DNA from: Erigeron canadensis
Lineage: Eukaryota; Streptophyta; Magnoliopsida; Asterales; Asteraceae
Assembly: GCF_010389155.1 (NCBI RefSeq)
Contig: NC_057768.1
Location: 15,745,664-15,809,663 of the forward strand
Reading direction: 5' to 3'
DNA: 64,000 nt
Shown piece after piece: positions 45,693 through 57,376 of the stretch. The notes under the pieces are model-generated. The model worked only from the letters and a program-made list of their open reading frames with translations, was not told the origin of the DNA and ran no database searches. Position numbers and translations under genes: made by a program. The number at the start of each line of letters is the position of its first letter. The first letter of the stretch is position 1.

Positions 45693-46551
45693 CTAATAAC
45701 AGTAATTAAATTAAAATACTTGTTTGGCATCTCTGATCTCATTGTACTACCAAATACTATCCTACTGGTTTGCTAGACTGTTGGAAACTTAATCACGGCT
45801 CAGATTCTCGTTAAATTCACTTCGCCTAATTATTAGTGCTGTCGTTAGACTCACACTACCCTATAAACAAATTCTCGCTATATTCATTGTTTAAGCATTA
45901 ACGACCTAAAGTTTGTGTTACTAATTCATCTTTTAATTATCCGGCTCTTAAGCCATGGCCAGATATAATTATCTCTGGTGACCACAGTGCTCGTTTCCAA
46001 TTCAAAGGATCGCGTTTGACATTGTTAAGTATCATGTTCAATTCATCCTAATTACTATGATTCTGGATCCCTCGGTTACAAGTGAATCGCTTTTTACTTC
46101 TAGTTATAGACCGACTAGTCATTTTCTGTCCTAGCATATTAGTCCTAGTGTATGATCAAAGACAACCATCAGAATTAAACTAATATGTTCAGATATAGAA
46201 CCGATAATAATATGAACTACTAATAAACATGGATCTACGAAAAACAGTAAAATATACTCCAACCGATTCTAAACAAACACAGTAAAACAATAAGCGTCTA
46301 CATGATCACATTGATCCAAACAAGTATTCAGCCTACTAGCCTAGCATTATTAAAGAAATAACAAAGTCTTGGAAGATAAAAGACATTGTTCAAGTAAATA
46401 AAGATAAATAGAAAATAAGATCTAGACCAAGGATGAAGATCGGAAGGCATTAGAAGCTCCAAAACCTTCTGGAAATCTGCAAATTCAATCTAGGTTTGAT
46501 GTTGGGCAACTAGGGCTTCTAAATCGGCTCTCTCTTAGGGTTTTGAGGGTT
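45693..46551. other. Unidentified noncoding sequence, continuation of the insertion target
   Basis: Contiguous with about 17170-17466 before the chromodomain Gypsy inserted, and with 56033 onward before solo LTR C inserted. No ORF or RNA recognised. It is probably part of an older repeat. Confidence 0.45.
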
Positions 46552-46806
46552 AGTTCTGTAACACCCCGACTAAGGTGGAAACACGAAGTGCCACAGAACG
46601 ACATGGTACAAAAGATTTAAATATAAAACATCAACATAAATTTTCAAACACCATTCAAATTCAAAAGATTACAAGTTTAAGTTTACGTTTAATAACCATT
46701 ACATAATCCAAATCCATAATTAAAAGATAAATTGTTTGCATTACAAACCGTCAAGCATACAACAAATAGAGCAATCACAAATAGAGCAATCACTTACTGC
46801 TCTAAA

Positions 46807-46862
46807 CCTGAAAAGCATGAAGAAAAAGTGTCAACTACGAGAGTTGAGTGAGTTCATAGGTT
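46807..46862 (-). promoter_or_regulatory. Conserved LTR motif in LTR C
   Basis: Plus strand CAACTACGAGAGTTG (46832-46846) has a 5-bp stem. LTR sense has CTATGAACTCACTCAACT before it and TTCATGCTTTTCAGG after it. It lies 250 nt from the LTR 3' end. Confidence 0.45.
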
Positions 46863-47092
46863 TTAACTAACAACATGTTTATATTCCAACCATATTCAAG
46901 GATAATAAGTCAATGTTCAAATCATAATCTCCAAACATATTAATATCAATTTCATTTAGCCACAAGGGCATAATTTAAATAATTTTGATGAGTAAATGCT
47001 TGAGCCACTACTACTACCATTTCATGTCCCAACAATACATTATTTCATTTCATAGCACAAGCTGTCAATCAAGTGCTTTAATTACAATTGGG

Positions 47093-47113
47093 GTCGTGCC
47101 ATGGAGACGACCA
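47093..47113. repeat. Hairpin GGTCGT...ACGACC around CCATGG in LTR C
   Basis: Same as 27035-27055 in LTR B, within a conserved block of several hundred bases. Confidence 0.55.
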
Positions 47114-49651
47114 TTTAAATTTAAGGTAGCTATAGCACCGCTCTGGTCGGACTGGAAGTGAAGGTCGTCACGAAGGCAACCAACATTCCACCGTTACGCT
47201 CTGGGTGAGTGGACGACTCCTAGTTTGCGCAACCCTCTAACTACAGGCCTCCCCTTTCGGAGTAAATAGTAGTGTACCGAAATATAACAGTTTGACGAAA
47301 CTCAAGCTCATCATATAACATTTATCACATTGAACATACATCATAATTCCATTTCATAATCATACTATCAGGAATCATTTCTTATATAGAAAGCAATTTT
47401 ATTTATTTATCATGTTTTTCACCCCGAAAGTTAAACACATAAAATAGTTTGAAAGGGGGCTATGACTCACTTGATTGGAGTATGAGAAGGGGCTGATCAA
47501 AAGAAAGACCTTCGGCTAGTGGTGTCGTTCCCCAAGCAAGCCTAAACCATCGTATTTAAGTATACACAACGTAAGTGTGTGTAGCATGAACTAGTAAGCT
47601 AGATCATGAGATGTATGCTAGTAGACTTGCCCATCTTTGATTGTTGTTTAATTATGGAATTCAAGTGTATTTTATTGCTCACATTATTTGGTTAGAAGAT
47701 ATTTGGTGGTGAAGGTCATTTCTCATTATACGATTTTGTACGTTTATTGGAGTTTCGGTAGTTTGGCTTTGATTTATATAATTTCTATCGTATACTTTGT
47801 TTAATAATAATATTTGACATTTGTGATCTTATAATATGAATGTTGATGAATATTTCTGATTTATATTTATTTATTCAATTTAATATTATTTAATTAATTA
47901 TTTATTCATTTTATTAATTTATTAATTAAATAATTCCTTATAATTACTTTTAAGTACTTAAGTTGCTTTTACAATTCATGGATAATTATATTTTGATTAT
48001 ATACTGATTTTTTTATGCTTTTTAATTTGTAATATTATGATTTATACATTTATACAAGCATTATCTTCATTAATTCAATAATTGTGATTAATTAGTGATT
48101 TTTACTTAATTATTTACCTTTAAATTGTATAAAACTTGATTCTTTACTTGTAATTATTTTGCTCCAGTAGGTTTTAGTCATTTTCACCATTGGTTATGTA
48201 AATTTAACCATATTCATGATTCACATAATTTATTAATTAATTTATATATCTTTTAATTCCCATGTAATGCTTTGATCAAAAATCCCAGACCTTTTAGGCA
48301 AATTTTATCAAGGTAATTTCATATCAATTTTAACCTCTCTTGTGTATAGCTCAATTTGAGGACTTTAAGATTAAAAATCGTTTACTGAAATAGTGATTTT
48401 AGCCTAATTTCTTAAGCTATTAAGGTACTTCAAAATGGGTTTTCATTCTTATTTCATTATCCACAGTAAGTCCATCATATTTGGGTGGTTCAAGTCGTGA
48501 TAGTGGTGGTGGTTTGATATGTGCAATTTTGTGCTTTTGGTCAGTGATTATTTGACCCGAAAAGGTGATTTTTGAGCTTTTTAGTGCCATGAACCATACA
48601 AGTTGAGTTTCTAGGATATTACATCACTTTTTCACAGTAACTTTGTGATATTTTGAAGATCATTTGAGTATGGTGTATGTGTGTGCTTAAAATACATTTT
48701 TTTGCATGTTTTCGGTTTATGATTTCTAGCTCATTTTAACATGTTTTGGTCCAAGCTTTATATCCTTGTTATTTTATGAAATTTTCCAGAATATTATCAT
48801 CAAGATTAACATATTTCTCACTTATGACAAGTCCATATTCATCTCATAATCCAACAAAAGATTCTACTTTCTTAAATCTAGCATTCATGAAATTTTCTCA
48901 ACATTTTAACAACAAATCTTTATCCATCTATAATCCATTAACATAAAAACATATTTTTATGAAAATTTCCAGAAAATATGTGCATAAAAATTATACAAAG
49001 CATATTCATATTCCAAGCAAAAGTCTCTTTACAAACTATTATCATATAACTAACACTTTTTGATGCAAACTTTTATAGATCTAATATCCAATAATAAAAG
49101 GTCTACTTTTTCATCAAATTTCCAGAAATTATATCTTCAAAAATACTTTAGCTCTTCTAACTATGTTATTTGTTTAAGAACTCTAAAATGCTCTCTAACC
49201 TAGGCGATTTGGCGACCTGCTTCTTTTTTTTTCCTTAATTCAATCTGTTTTTTCTCTCTTTGATTCAGATATAATCTGGTCATTCTTGATCATGTTATCT
49301 TCGGTCCTAGCTTTTTTGAACGATTGAGTTAGGGTTTTTTTTTCTTTTTTGTGTCGCTTGAAATTCTATTCTTGATCTCTTATCCTGATTGTTTAGTGTT
49401 GCGGGTTGATCGGTCCTACGGGAATATACCTAGAATCGTACCTGCAACCCTAAGCGATTTTGGTTAATTGTCAGATTAGGGTTTCTTCTAGGTTTAGGGT
49501 TTTGTTTGTGTGCTTCTCACGTTTATTTTCTGGTTTTTTCTTGGTCGTGCATGGTTTATTGGTGATGTGATTTATGAGGAGAGCTGATTCTATTGATCTT
49601 GATACCGTTACTGCTAGTTTACAAAAAATTCGGAATTTTTAGAAAAAAGGT

Positions 49652-51090
49652 ATGAGTGGTACTAACCCTAAACCGGCTGTGAGGGTTCCTCCGGCTGGTA
49701 GGGTTCCTGCTGATAAATCGACTGATTCTCCTTCAGTGGAGGAGGTGAAAGTTGATAATAAGGGTTTGAATGAGGGCGAAAAGGAACAAGGTAAAAATTC
49801 TGGGGTTAATGAGACAATTCCAATAAACCCTAATCCTGAATAGAAGGAGCCGATTTCTTTAGTTCATAATACTAATAATGATGTAAATCAGGCTAGGAAA
49901 GAAGGAGGACCAACAGAAGCATTTTCTTATGCGTCTGTTTTGAAGAAAGACAAGGTTCAAAAGAAAGTTAATTTCAGGAAAATGGATGTTGCATCAGATA
50001 TTGCTGGTGTTGACTTGGTTATTCCTCTTGCTTCTGTGGTGGAGGTAAATAACAGATTTCTTAACTCTTTGTATGGTTATTTTCTCGGAGATCGCTTGGC
50101 ATATCCGGTTGTTGAAACATATGTTAAGAATGCTTGGGCGAAGTTTGGGTTGAAAAACGTGATGATGAATGGTGTAGGATTTTTCTTTTTCCAATTCGAG
50201 TCTAAAATTGGCATGAATCAGGTGTTAGAAAAGGGACCTTGGATGATTAGGTCGACTCCCATATTTCTGAATGAATGGTCTCCTAATGCTTGTTTGACGA
50301 AACAGGACCTAACTGCAGTCCCGGTGTGGGTGAAACTCTATGATGTACCATTGGCAGCCTATACGGAGGATGGATTGAGCATGCTTGCATCCCAATTGGG
50401 AAAACCAGTTTTGCTTAACTCATACACTAGTCAAATGTGTTTGATTTCTTGGGGAAGACATACTTATGCAAGGGCACTGATAGAATTGGATGCAACTAAG
50501 AAATGGAAAGATGAATTGATTGTTGGAATTCCGAATCTGAATGGAGTCGGCTTGAATGGGAGCCACCTCACTGCAGCCACTGTAAAATTTTTGGTCATGA
50601 TATCAAAGTGTGTCCATTGCAAGTTAAAAAACAGAATGATATGTTGAAAACGGATAATGGCAAGGATGACGGTTTTACCAAGGTTATTCATAAGAAAAAC
50701 AAAGGAAAGGGAAGTAATGAGGTGCAAGGTATTAAGTTGAATAAACCTAAGCCAAACTGGATATATCAAAAGAAATCACAACCTACATTTAATGGACAAA
50801 ATGCGACCTCAAATTCCTCAAAGGATCCAGGGACGAGTTCTGCTAATGACAATCTTAAGAATCCAAATCCAAGGAAGCCAAGTGTTAGTACGAGTAATCC
50901 TTATTCAGTTTTGGCTGATGACTCTGGGGGGTTTTCTGATGACTACCTACGAAGGGATAAGAAGTCAATGTCAGTCCATGACAACGATGATGATGATATT
51001 GAGGATATATATAATGAGACTAGTGATGTTAAGAATCAGATGGGTTCCACAGGGGCAAGCACTCTTGCTTCAACGGTTCCCAATGTATAA
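49652..51090 (+). pseudogene. LINE copy 2 ORF1
   Basis: ATG at 49652 (MSGTNPKPAVRV). A TAG near 49841 interrupts the N-terminal part. The same frame continues through SYASVLKKDKVQKKVNFRKM and the DUF4283-like fold (GDRLAYPVVETYVKNAWAKF, GFFFFQF, WSPNACLTKQDLTAVPVWVK). A frameshift near 50560-50610 falls in the zinc knuckle (HCSHCKIFGHDIKVCP-like once the shift is read across). The basic and acidic C-terminus ends TAA at 51088-51090. The stop overlaps the ORF2 ATG by 8 nt, as in copy 1. Confidence 0.82.
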
Positions 51091-54000
51091 CATCGCCGCT
51101 TGGAATATACGGGGAATGAACCAATCCCCGAAACAAAAAGAGGTTCGGCAGGTACTTACGGATAGTCGATTGTCTGTTTGTGCTATTTTAGAATCACATA
51201 TTTCGTCTATTAAATTGGAAAAGTTATGTTCTAGAGTGTTTAATAATTGGAGTTGGACATTGAATGGGTGTATGTGTATCAAAAGCCCTCGGATTATTAT
51301 TGGATAGAATCCCAATGATGTTGATCTTCTCAGTCTGATCAAGTTATTCATACTCAGATTGTTTTTAAAGCGGATAAGAAAATGTTGTTTTGTTCATTCA
51401 TATATGCTCATAATAGATATATTCAAAGAAGAGCATTGTGGAATGATTTATCTATGCATAAGCCGTTTGTGGGTAGTCGTCCTTGGTGCTTAATGGGTGA
51501 TTTCAATGCTACACTTAGCCTTGAAGATAATAGTGGGACTTCAACTATGGACATCTCTATGCGTGAATTTAATGAGTGTGTCATGAACATTGAAGTTTCT
51601 GATGTAAATCGTGTGGGTTTACAGTATACATGGAACCAAAAGCCACATGGTGACCATGGACTTTTGAAGAAGTTGGATTGGAATTTAGGAAATTCCCAAT
51701 TTGAGAGTGGTTTTCCTGGTGCTATTGCTTTGTTTCAACCTTATAGAACTTCAGATCACTCACCTGCGGTTATTAGGCTGCCCAGGGCTACTAAGTTACG
51801 ACCAAAGCCATTTAAATTTCTAATCTCCGTGTTCATCATGTAAAGTTTAAAGATGTGGTGTCTGAAGGCTGGTCTTACAATGTTATGGGCCATCCTATGT
51901 ATTGTGTTGTGCAGAAACTAAAAGCGCTTAAAAAGCCTTTACGGAAATTATTATATGAAAAGGGCAATCTGCATGATAAGGTTATTAAGTTGAGGGCTGA
52001 ATTAGATGAAGTGCAGAGTGCTTTGGATCGGGAACCTTTTAATAATCAGATTAGATAGGAAGCGGTTGTGTTCTTGCAGGCGTATAATGAGGCTGTGTTA
52101 GATGAGGAAAGATTTCTTAAACAAAAAGCTAAGGTGGAATGGTTGCGAGTTGGTGATTATAATTCTGCGTTTTTTCATAAGGTGGTAACATCCCGTGCTG
52201 CAAGAAGTCTAATTGATATGATCATGGATTCGAATGGACAGATTAGTGATGGTGATCAAGTTATCTCGGCTTTTCTTGGCCATTATCTTCAGGTTCTTGG
52301 GCAATCTGATTCGGTTAGTACGCTTAACACTTATGATCTTTATTCTACTAAACTTTCACAGGAACAGGCGCTAGATATGGTTAGTCCGATTTCTGAGAAT
52401 GAGATTAAGGAGGCTATTTTCGCTATGGGTGATGATAAATCACCGGGACCTGATGGTTATTCTGCATGTTTCTTCAAGAATGTTTGGGATGTTGTGGGAT
52501 CTGAGGTAATCAGTGCTGTTCAAGACTTTTTTAATAGTGGTAAACTATTAAAAGAAGTAAATCATACTGTTATTGCTCTTATTCCAAAGGTGCCCAATGC
52601 TTCGAGAGTTACTGATTATAGATCAATATCTTTATGTAATGTTCTTTTTAAATGTATAACCAAGGTTAATGCGAATAGAATTTTAGGAGCACTCGTAAAG
52701 ATTGTGAGTTCTAATCAATCTGCTTTTGTACCGGGAAGAAGTATTTCAGATAATATACTTTTGACACAGGAATTAATGCACAATTATCATTTAGATAGGG
52801 GTCCACCTAGGTGTGCTGTTAAGGTGGACATTCAAAAGGCTTATGATACTGTGAATTGGGATTTTTTAAGAAATATTCTTGTTGGCTTTGGATTTCATGA
52901 TAAAATGGTTTCTTGGATTATGGAGTGTGTTACGTCTTCTTCGTTTTCTCTCAACATTAATGGAGATCTCCATGCATTCTTTAAAGGTAAGAGAGGACTT
53001 TGTCAAGGTGATCCTCTATCCCCGTATTTATTTTCTTTGGTTATGGAGATCCTTACTCTTATTTTGAGAAAGAAAGTTAGAGAATCTGACACTTTTTCGT
53101 ACCACCATAATTGTGAAGCTCATCAGGTGATTAATTTATGTTTTGCTGACGATTTGTTCATCTTTATGAGAGGTGATGTTGGGTCGGCTGAAGTACTTAT
53201 GGAAGCACTTGAGGAGTTTAAGCAGGTTTCAGGTTTAGCTCCTAGTTTACCTAAAAGCACTGCGTTTTTCTGTAACGTCCTTAATCATGTGAAATTAGGT
53301 ATTCTTGGTGTTTTGCCATTTGAAGAGGGTACTTTACCGGTCAAGTATCTTGGGGTACCTCTTGTTTCATCGAGGTTAATGATTCGAGATTGCAAAATTC
53401 TGGTGGAAAGAGTTAAGAAAAGAGTTAATGACTGGAAAAACAAGTTTTTATCCTTTGCTGGCCGACTCCAATTAATTTCGTCAGTATTGTCTTCCATGCA
53501 TGTTTATTGGTCATCGGTATTTATGCTGCCTGCTAGCACTTTGTTAGATAGCAGATTTTACGTGGGTTCTTGTGGTGTCAAGGAGAATTTCAGAAAGGTA
53601 AGGCGAAGTTTGCATGGAATGTTGTTTGTTTACCCAAGATGGAGGGAGGATTGGGCCTTCGTCAGTTAGAGGAATTCAGCCATGCGCTCCTGACCACCCA
53701 TGTTTGTAATTTGATTACAAGGAAGGAATCACTTTGGGTTCAATGGATGCACACTTATAGGATACGGGGTAAGAACTTTTGGGAAATTTCGTGTCAAGGT
53801 AATTTGACATGGAGTTGGCGGAAACTTTTGTAATTACGGCCTATTATTAGACAGTTTATATGGTATCAGCTTGGGGATGGGAAGACAGCTTCAGCCTGGT
53901 ATGATAATTGGAGTGTTTATGGGCATCTTGCTGCAACTATCACTCATCGAATGATTACAACAGCAGGTTTTGGTCTGAATGATAAAGTGTGTGATCTTAT

Positions 54001-54715
54001 AGAGAATAATTTATGGAAGTGGCCTCTTGTATGGAACAATAAGTTTCCTAATCTTGATGTTCCATCCCTTAACTCTTCTTTGCAAGATAAAGTGTTATGG
54101 AAAGATCTTTCCAGCAACATACATGAAGTTTTGGTTACTCGAGTTTGGGAGAGTATTCGAACTTCAGGTCCTAAGATTGAGTGGTATTCGTTGGTGTGGT
54201 ATAACCATTATATTCCAAAACATGGGTTCATTTTATGGCTTGTGTTTATGAGGAAATTGAAGACACAAGATATTCTGCATACTTGGGATGTACACGATCT
54301 GGCATCGACTCCTTTAGTATGTGCCTTTTGTGGAGTGCAGCCCGACTCTCATAATCACTTGTTTTTTGAATGTCCTTTTTCGTTACAGGTGTGGCAACGT
54401 ATGAGTTCTAAAACGGGGTTGTCCAGTCATAATGGGAGATGGGATGATATTGTGGGTGAGCAGATTCCTTTTGCTTCGAAAAGATCTTCTCGTTGGGTTG
54501 TAGCCAAGCTTCTTCTGGCAGCGTCTGTTTATTACATATGGAAAGAAAGAAACTCGAGACTTTTTCGAACAAGAAGAGGAGTAGAGCAGGTGGGAGATGA
54601 TATTATATCTACTGTTAGACTTAAATTGGCAACATGCAGATTTAAGAAGACGAGAAGAATGGAGCAGTTCTTGATGTCTTGGGATTTACCGGTGTCTTTA
54701 ATTAATGTAATGTAG
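51083..54715 (+). pseudogene. LINE copy 2 ORF2: endonuclease-reverse transcriptase
   Basis: ATG at 51083 (MYNIAAWNIRGMNQ). The endonuclease has LMGDFNATLSLED and TSDHSPAV. The RT covers one long open stretch to about 53669 with KSPGPDGYSACFF, NQSAFVPGRSISDN, KVDIQKAYDTVNWDF, GLCQGDPLSPYLF and the catalytic FADD. The zf-RVT end has CAFCGVQPDSHNHLFFEC with cysteines kept. Breaks: TAG at 51305-51307 in place of tryptophan, frame changes near 51340, 51840, 52060 and 53560-53640, and a stop near 53833. It is better preserved than copy 1. Confidence 0.88.
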
Positions 54716-56032
54716 GCGTCATTTGCTGAGTCGTTGTTTCTGTTTTGTTGGAGTGGCATGTCACTCTTATCCTGAACGGTGCATATCATGCATGGGTTGT
54801 AAAGTCGACTTGACATTTCTGTCAAGCGCTTGTTTTATTCTAACCAGGGGTGACGACCTTTACCGAAAAAAATACAAAAATATAACCATCTTTCAAAGGA
54901 AAAATCACTTTAAAAGCTATTTAATCTATAACAACACTTTTGGGTCTTAACTAGTTGAATCCTTGGATTCTTCTTCTTAGATTCAACATACATGAGCATG
55001 GAAAGAAAGATCCTATCAACTTTGCCCTCATCAAGTGTATATTTAAAAGAAAAACATAAAGAAAACATGAACTTTTGATAAAACCTTTTTAATATGAACA
55101 AGAACAAGAGTAATCTAGTAAAGAGATGAAGATATATACCCTTGAAGAACACTTTTTGGAGATGAAAAGATGCAGATTTTCGTGACCTATATAGCTCCAA
55201 ATAACCCTTGTTCAAACCTTAGATTAACCCTTAAACCTTGCTTATAATAAACCTTTCTTTATCTAATCTAAACCCTTATTATTAATATAAGTTTAAGTTG
55301 GATATTTTCTTCCCTTCTTCTTGGTATGTGGCTGCTGAAAAGAAGAGAGAAAAGAGAAGGGAGAAAGAGTTTTCTTGAGAGGATAAAAGTTAGTGTGTGT
55401 AAAATGGTGTTTAGTATGTGTTTGTGGTGAGTCCCAAGACTAAAAGACATGCAAGAATTCAAATGGAGGGTGTCTGTGTGTTGTGAAGAGGGGGACGACC
55501 ATAGGGGAGAAATGAAGAGGTTTTTACTTTTTTTTTGTATAATTATAGTGTAAGTATATGTATGTGTCGTGTATATATGTATGTATGTAAACATTTTTGT
55601 GTTTTTATTTTGTTACATGGCTCATTGGTTGTATTCTTGTATTTATACTAGGCTTTTATATATATACTTATTATCATTCAAGCATTTTCATGTACCTAAG
55701 GAGTTATAAATATTTTTATGATGTTCATGGCATTTTCATGACCAAATGTTATTTAGTTGGCTTGATGATTCAAGTTGTTGGACATTTATAAGAATTTTTT
55801 ATTGTTATCTCAACTTGTAAGACTTATACTATTATTTATAATTTGATTAAATATTAATTAAAATTTTTGTTCAATGGTATTTTATTAAATTGAACTTAAC
55901 ACTAACAATAGCTTTAGATTGCTAATTTAGGGGCATTAACTACTAGCTTCAAGTATAACTATGGCTTGCGGGATCATAGAGAACCCAACTAGCACGTATG
56001 TAATATTTAAAAAGTAGGGTTGTTACAAGTTC

Positions 56033-56235
56033 GACTTAAATAAGTGTTTAAGTCAGCATCTGATCTGGGCTGACCAGCGGCGCTGGTTCTGGGTTCTGAT
56101 GGGCCAGCGACGCTGGTCTTCGGTGAGTCGCGCTGGGTCTTGGCCAACGGCCCTGGTAGGTGGCCAGCGGCGCTGGTGGCTGTTGTTCGTTCTTTTGTGT
56201 CTCCGTTTGGCTCCCGAATCACTTCCTTGTGTCTT
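56033..56235. repeat. GC-rich palindromic words in unidentified sequence
   Basis: CCAGCGGCGCTGG occurs at about 56079 and 56164, CCAGCGACGCTGG at about 56103, with related GGCCAACGGCCCTGG and GTCGCGCTGGG between. The perfect words are 13-nt palindromes around a central base. The local GC content is far above the surrounding sequence. No coding role seen. Confidence 0.7.
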
Positions 56236-56700
56236 GTAACTTCATAGGCTTCATTCTTGAGTCACTTGAATAATTCTGTCCATAATCTGAACCCATTCAA
56301 AGTAATCTTCTGGGTTAGAAGAACCAACAAAATCTGGTAGGTCTACCTTGTGGTGTTGCAAGGAATAAAATGAGCCATTTTTGAAAATTGATCGACAACC
56401 ACCATTGTTGAATCTTTTCCTCGGGGAGTTCTGGGCAGTGCAACAATGAAATCCATACTAAGATCTTCCCATGGCTGACTTGGAACTGGAAAAGGAGTGT
56501 ACAAACCCTTGTGAAAAGTTGCCTTCGCCTGGTGACAAGTTGGACAACGATTGATGATATTCTGGACATCCTTCAGTAAACTTGGCTAGTAAAAGTGTTC
56601 AGTGAGGATCTCTCCAGTTTTGTTAATGCCAAAATGGTCGGCTAAACCCCCTCCATGGCTTTACTTATTAGTAAATCTTTGATGGAACCCCTTGGAATAC
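56236..56700 (-). pseudogene. Chimeric Gypsy fragment: integrase N-part joined to a gag piece
   Basis: The minus strand reads LCIPRGSIKDLLISKAMEGG, HFGINKTGEILTEHFY, TAG (for W, 56586-56588), PSLLKDVQNIINRCPTCHQA and LSMDFIVALPRTPRGKD, then [12 protein letters not shown]. It passes directly into LPDFVGSSNPEDYFEWVQIM, a gag sequence that also occurs in the plus-strand Gypsy at 59925. Integrase followed by gag is not the natural order. The fragment is related to the 58482-63970 element. Confidence 0.75.
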
Positions 56701-56788
56701 ACAACTTACCATTAGTAAATCTCCAGCTCAGCTGGTTTCTCCAGTTCAGTGAACCTGGACACCTCTGCATCACAAGGAGTTCATTGGA

Positions 56789-56864
56789 GTCCCAAGTCTC
56801 CTGAAATCTTTACTGAAGGAATTCACTGATGTTTTCCCAAAAGACCTACCTGAAACTTTTCAAG
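56789..56864 (+). pseudogene. Short Gypsy RT-linker fragment
   Basis: The plus strand reads VPSLLKSLLKEFTDVFPKDL then PETFQ, the stretch just ahead of RT in Gypsy pol (family LLxEFxDVFPxxLP). It is cut off by the truncated LINE at about 56865. Confidence 0.65.
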
Positions 56865-57183
56865 TTGATATTCAGAAAGCTTATGATACATTTGATTGGA
56901 TTTTTTTGAAGACTGTTTTGAAGAACTTCGGTTTTCACTTCATGTTTTCCCAGAAGACCTCTTCTTTTTCTGTTTGCATTAATGGTGCACTTCATGGTTT
57001 CTTTAAAGGAAAACGAGGATTAAGACAGGGAGACCCTTTATCGCCATACTTATTTACTCTTCTTATGGAAGTTTTATCTTTGATCTTGCAGCGAAAGATT
57101 CATGAAGCAGGAGTTTTCAGTTTCATCATCACTGCAACGAGTTGAAAATTACAAATATATGTTTTGCTTATTCATTTTCTTGC

Positions 57184-57376
57184 AACCATCTGGGTTACAG
57201 CCCAATGGCCACCTGCCCCCTAAAAAGCGACTTGGTGGGAACACCACCCAGGTTCGAATCCCTGCAAAAGCATATTCATCTAGCCAAGGTTTCTGGGGTC
57301 TCACCGAGTCACCGTCAGGCAGCGTTGCAGGGTCGCTAGCTTGAGAGGAAAATTCCTCTATGGGACTAAGGGGTTC
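57184..57376 (+). mobile_element. tRNA-derived SINE (193 bp) in LINE copy 3
   Basis: Flanked by a perfect 17-bp direct repeat CTTATTCATTTTCTTGC at 57167-57183 and 57377-57393. Contains a perfect pol III B box GGTTCGAATCC at 57251-57261 and an A-box-like CAGCCCAATGG at about 57198-57208. No ORF. SINEs are copied by LINE machinery, which fits the long target duplication. Confidence 0.88.
57251..57261 (+). promoter_or_regulatory. Pol III B box of the SINE
   Basis: GGTTCGAATCC matches the consensus GGTTCGANTCC. The A-box-like sequence is about 50 bp upstream. Confidence 0.8.

Larger units (their letters stand above)
49146..54874 (+). mobile_element. L1-type LINE (copy 2), near full length
   Basis: Plus-strand ORF1 and ORF2 of the same family as copy 1, ending with a short A-rich tail after TTTACCG. 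CAAAAATA at 49138-49145 and 54875-54882 is a possible target duplication, but A-rich sequence makes the exact ends uncertain. The 5' end region (TGCTCTCTAACCTAGGCG) resembles the copy 1 leader. It interrupts LTR C. Confidence 0.8.
46557..56027 (-). mobile_element. LTR C: solo LTR related to LTR B, interrupted by a LINE
   Basis: Starts TGTAACACCCCGACTAAGG, ends GTAGGGTTGTTACA, and is flanked by AGTTC at 46552-46556 and 56028-56032. Without the LINE it is about 3.7 kb. No internal region or partner LTR is present. It shares several blocks with LTR B. Confidence 0.85.

Noticed and set aside
56007..56222. A 71-codon minus-strand ORF rich in A, G, P and S
   Set aside because: It reads through palindromic GC-rich words and crosses the boundary of solo LTR C, so it is not a single ancestral unit.
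57251..57261. A functional tRNA gene at the GGTTCGAATCC sequence
   Set aside because: No cloverleaf or acceptor stem can be drawn around it. The perfect 17-bp flanking duplication shows that it is a SINE.
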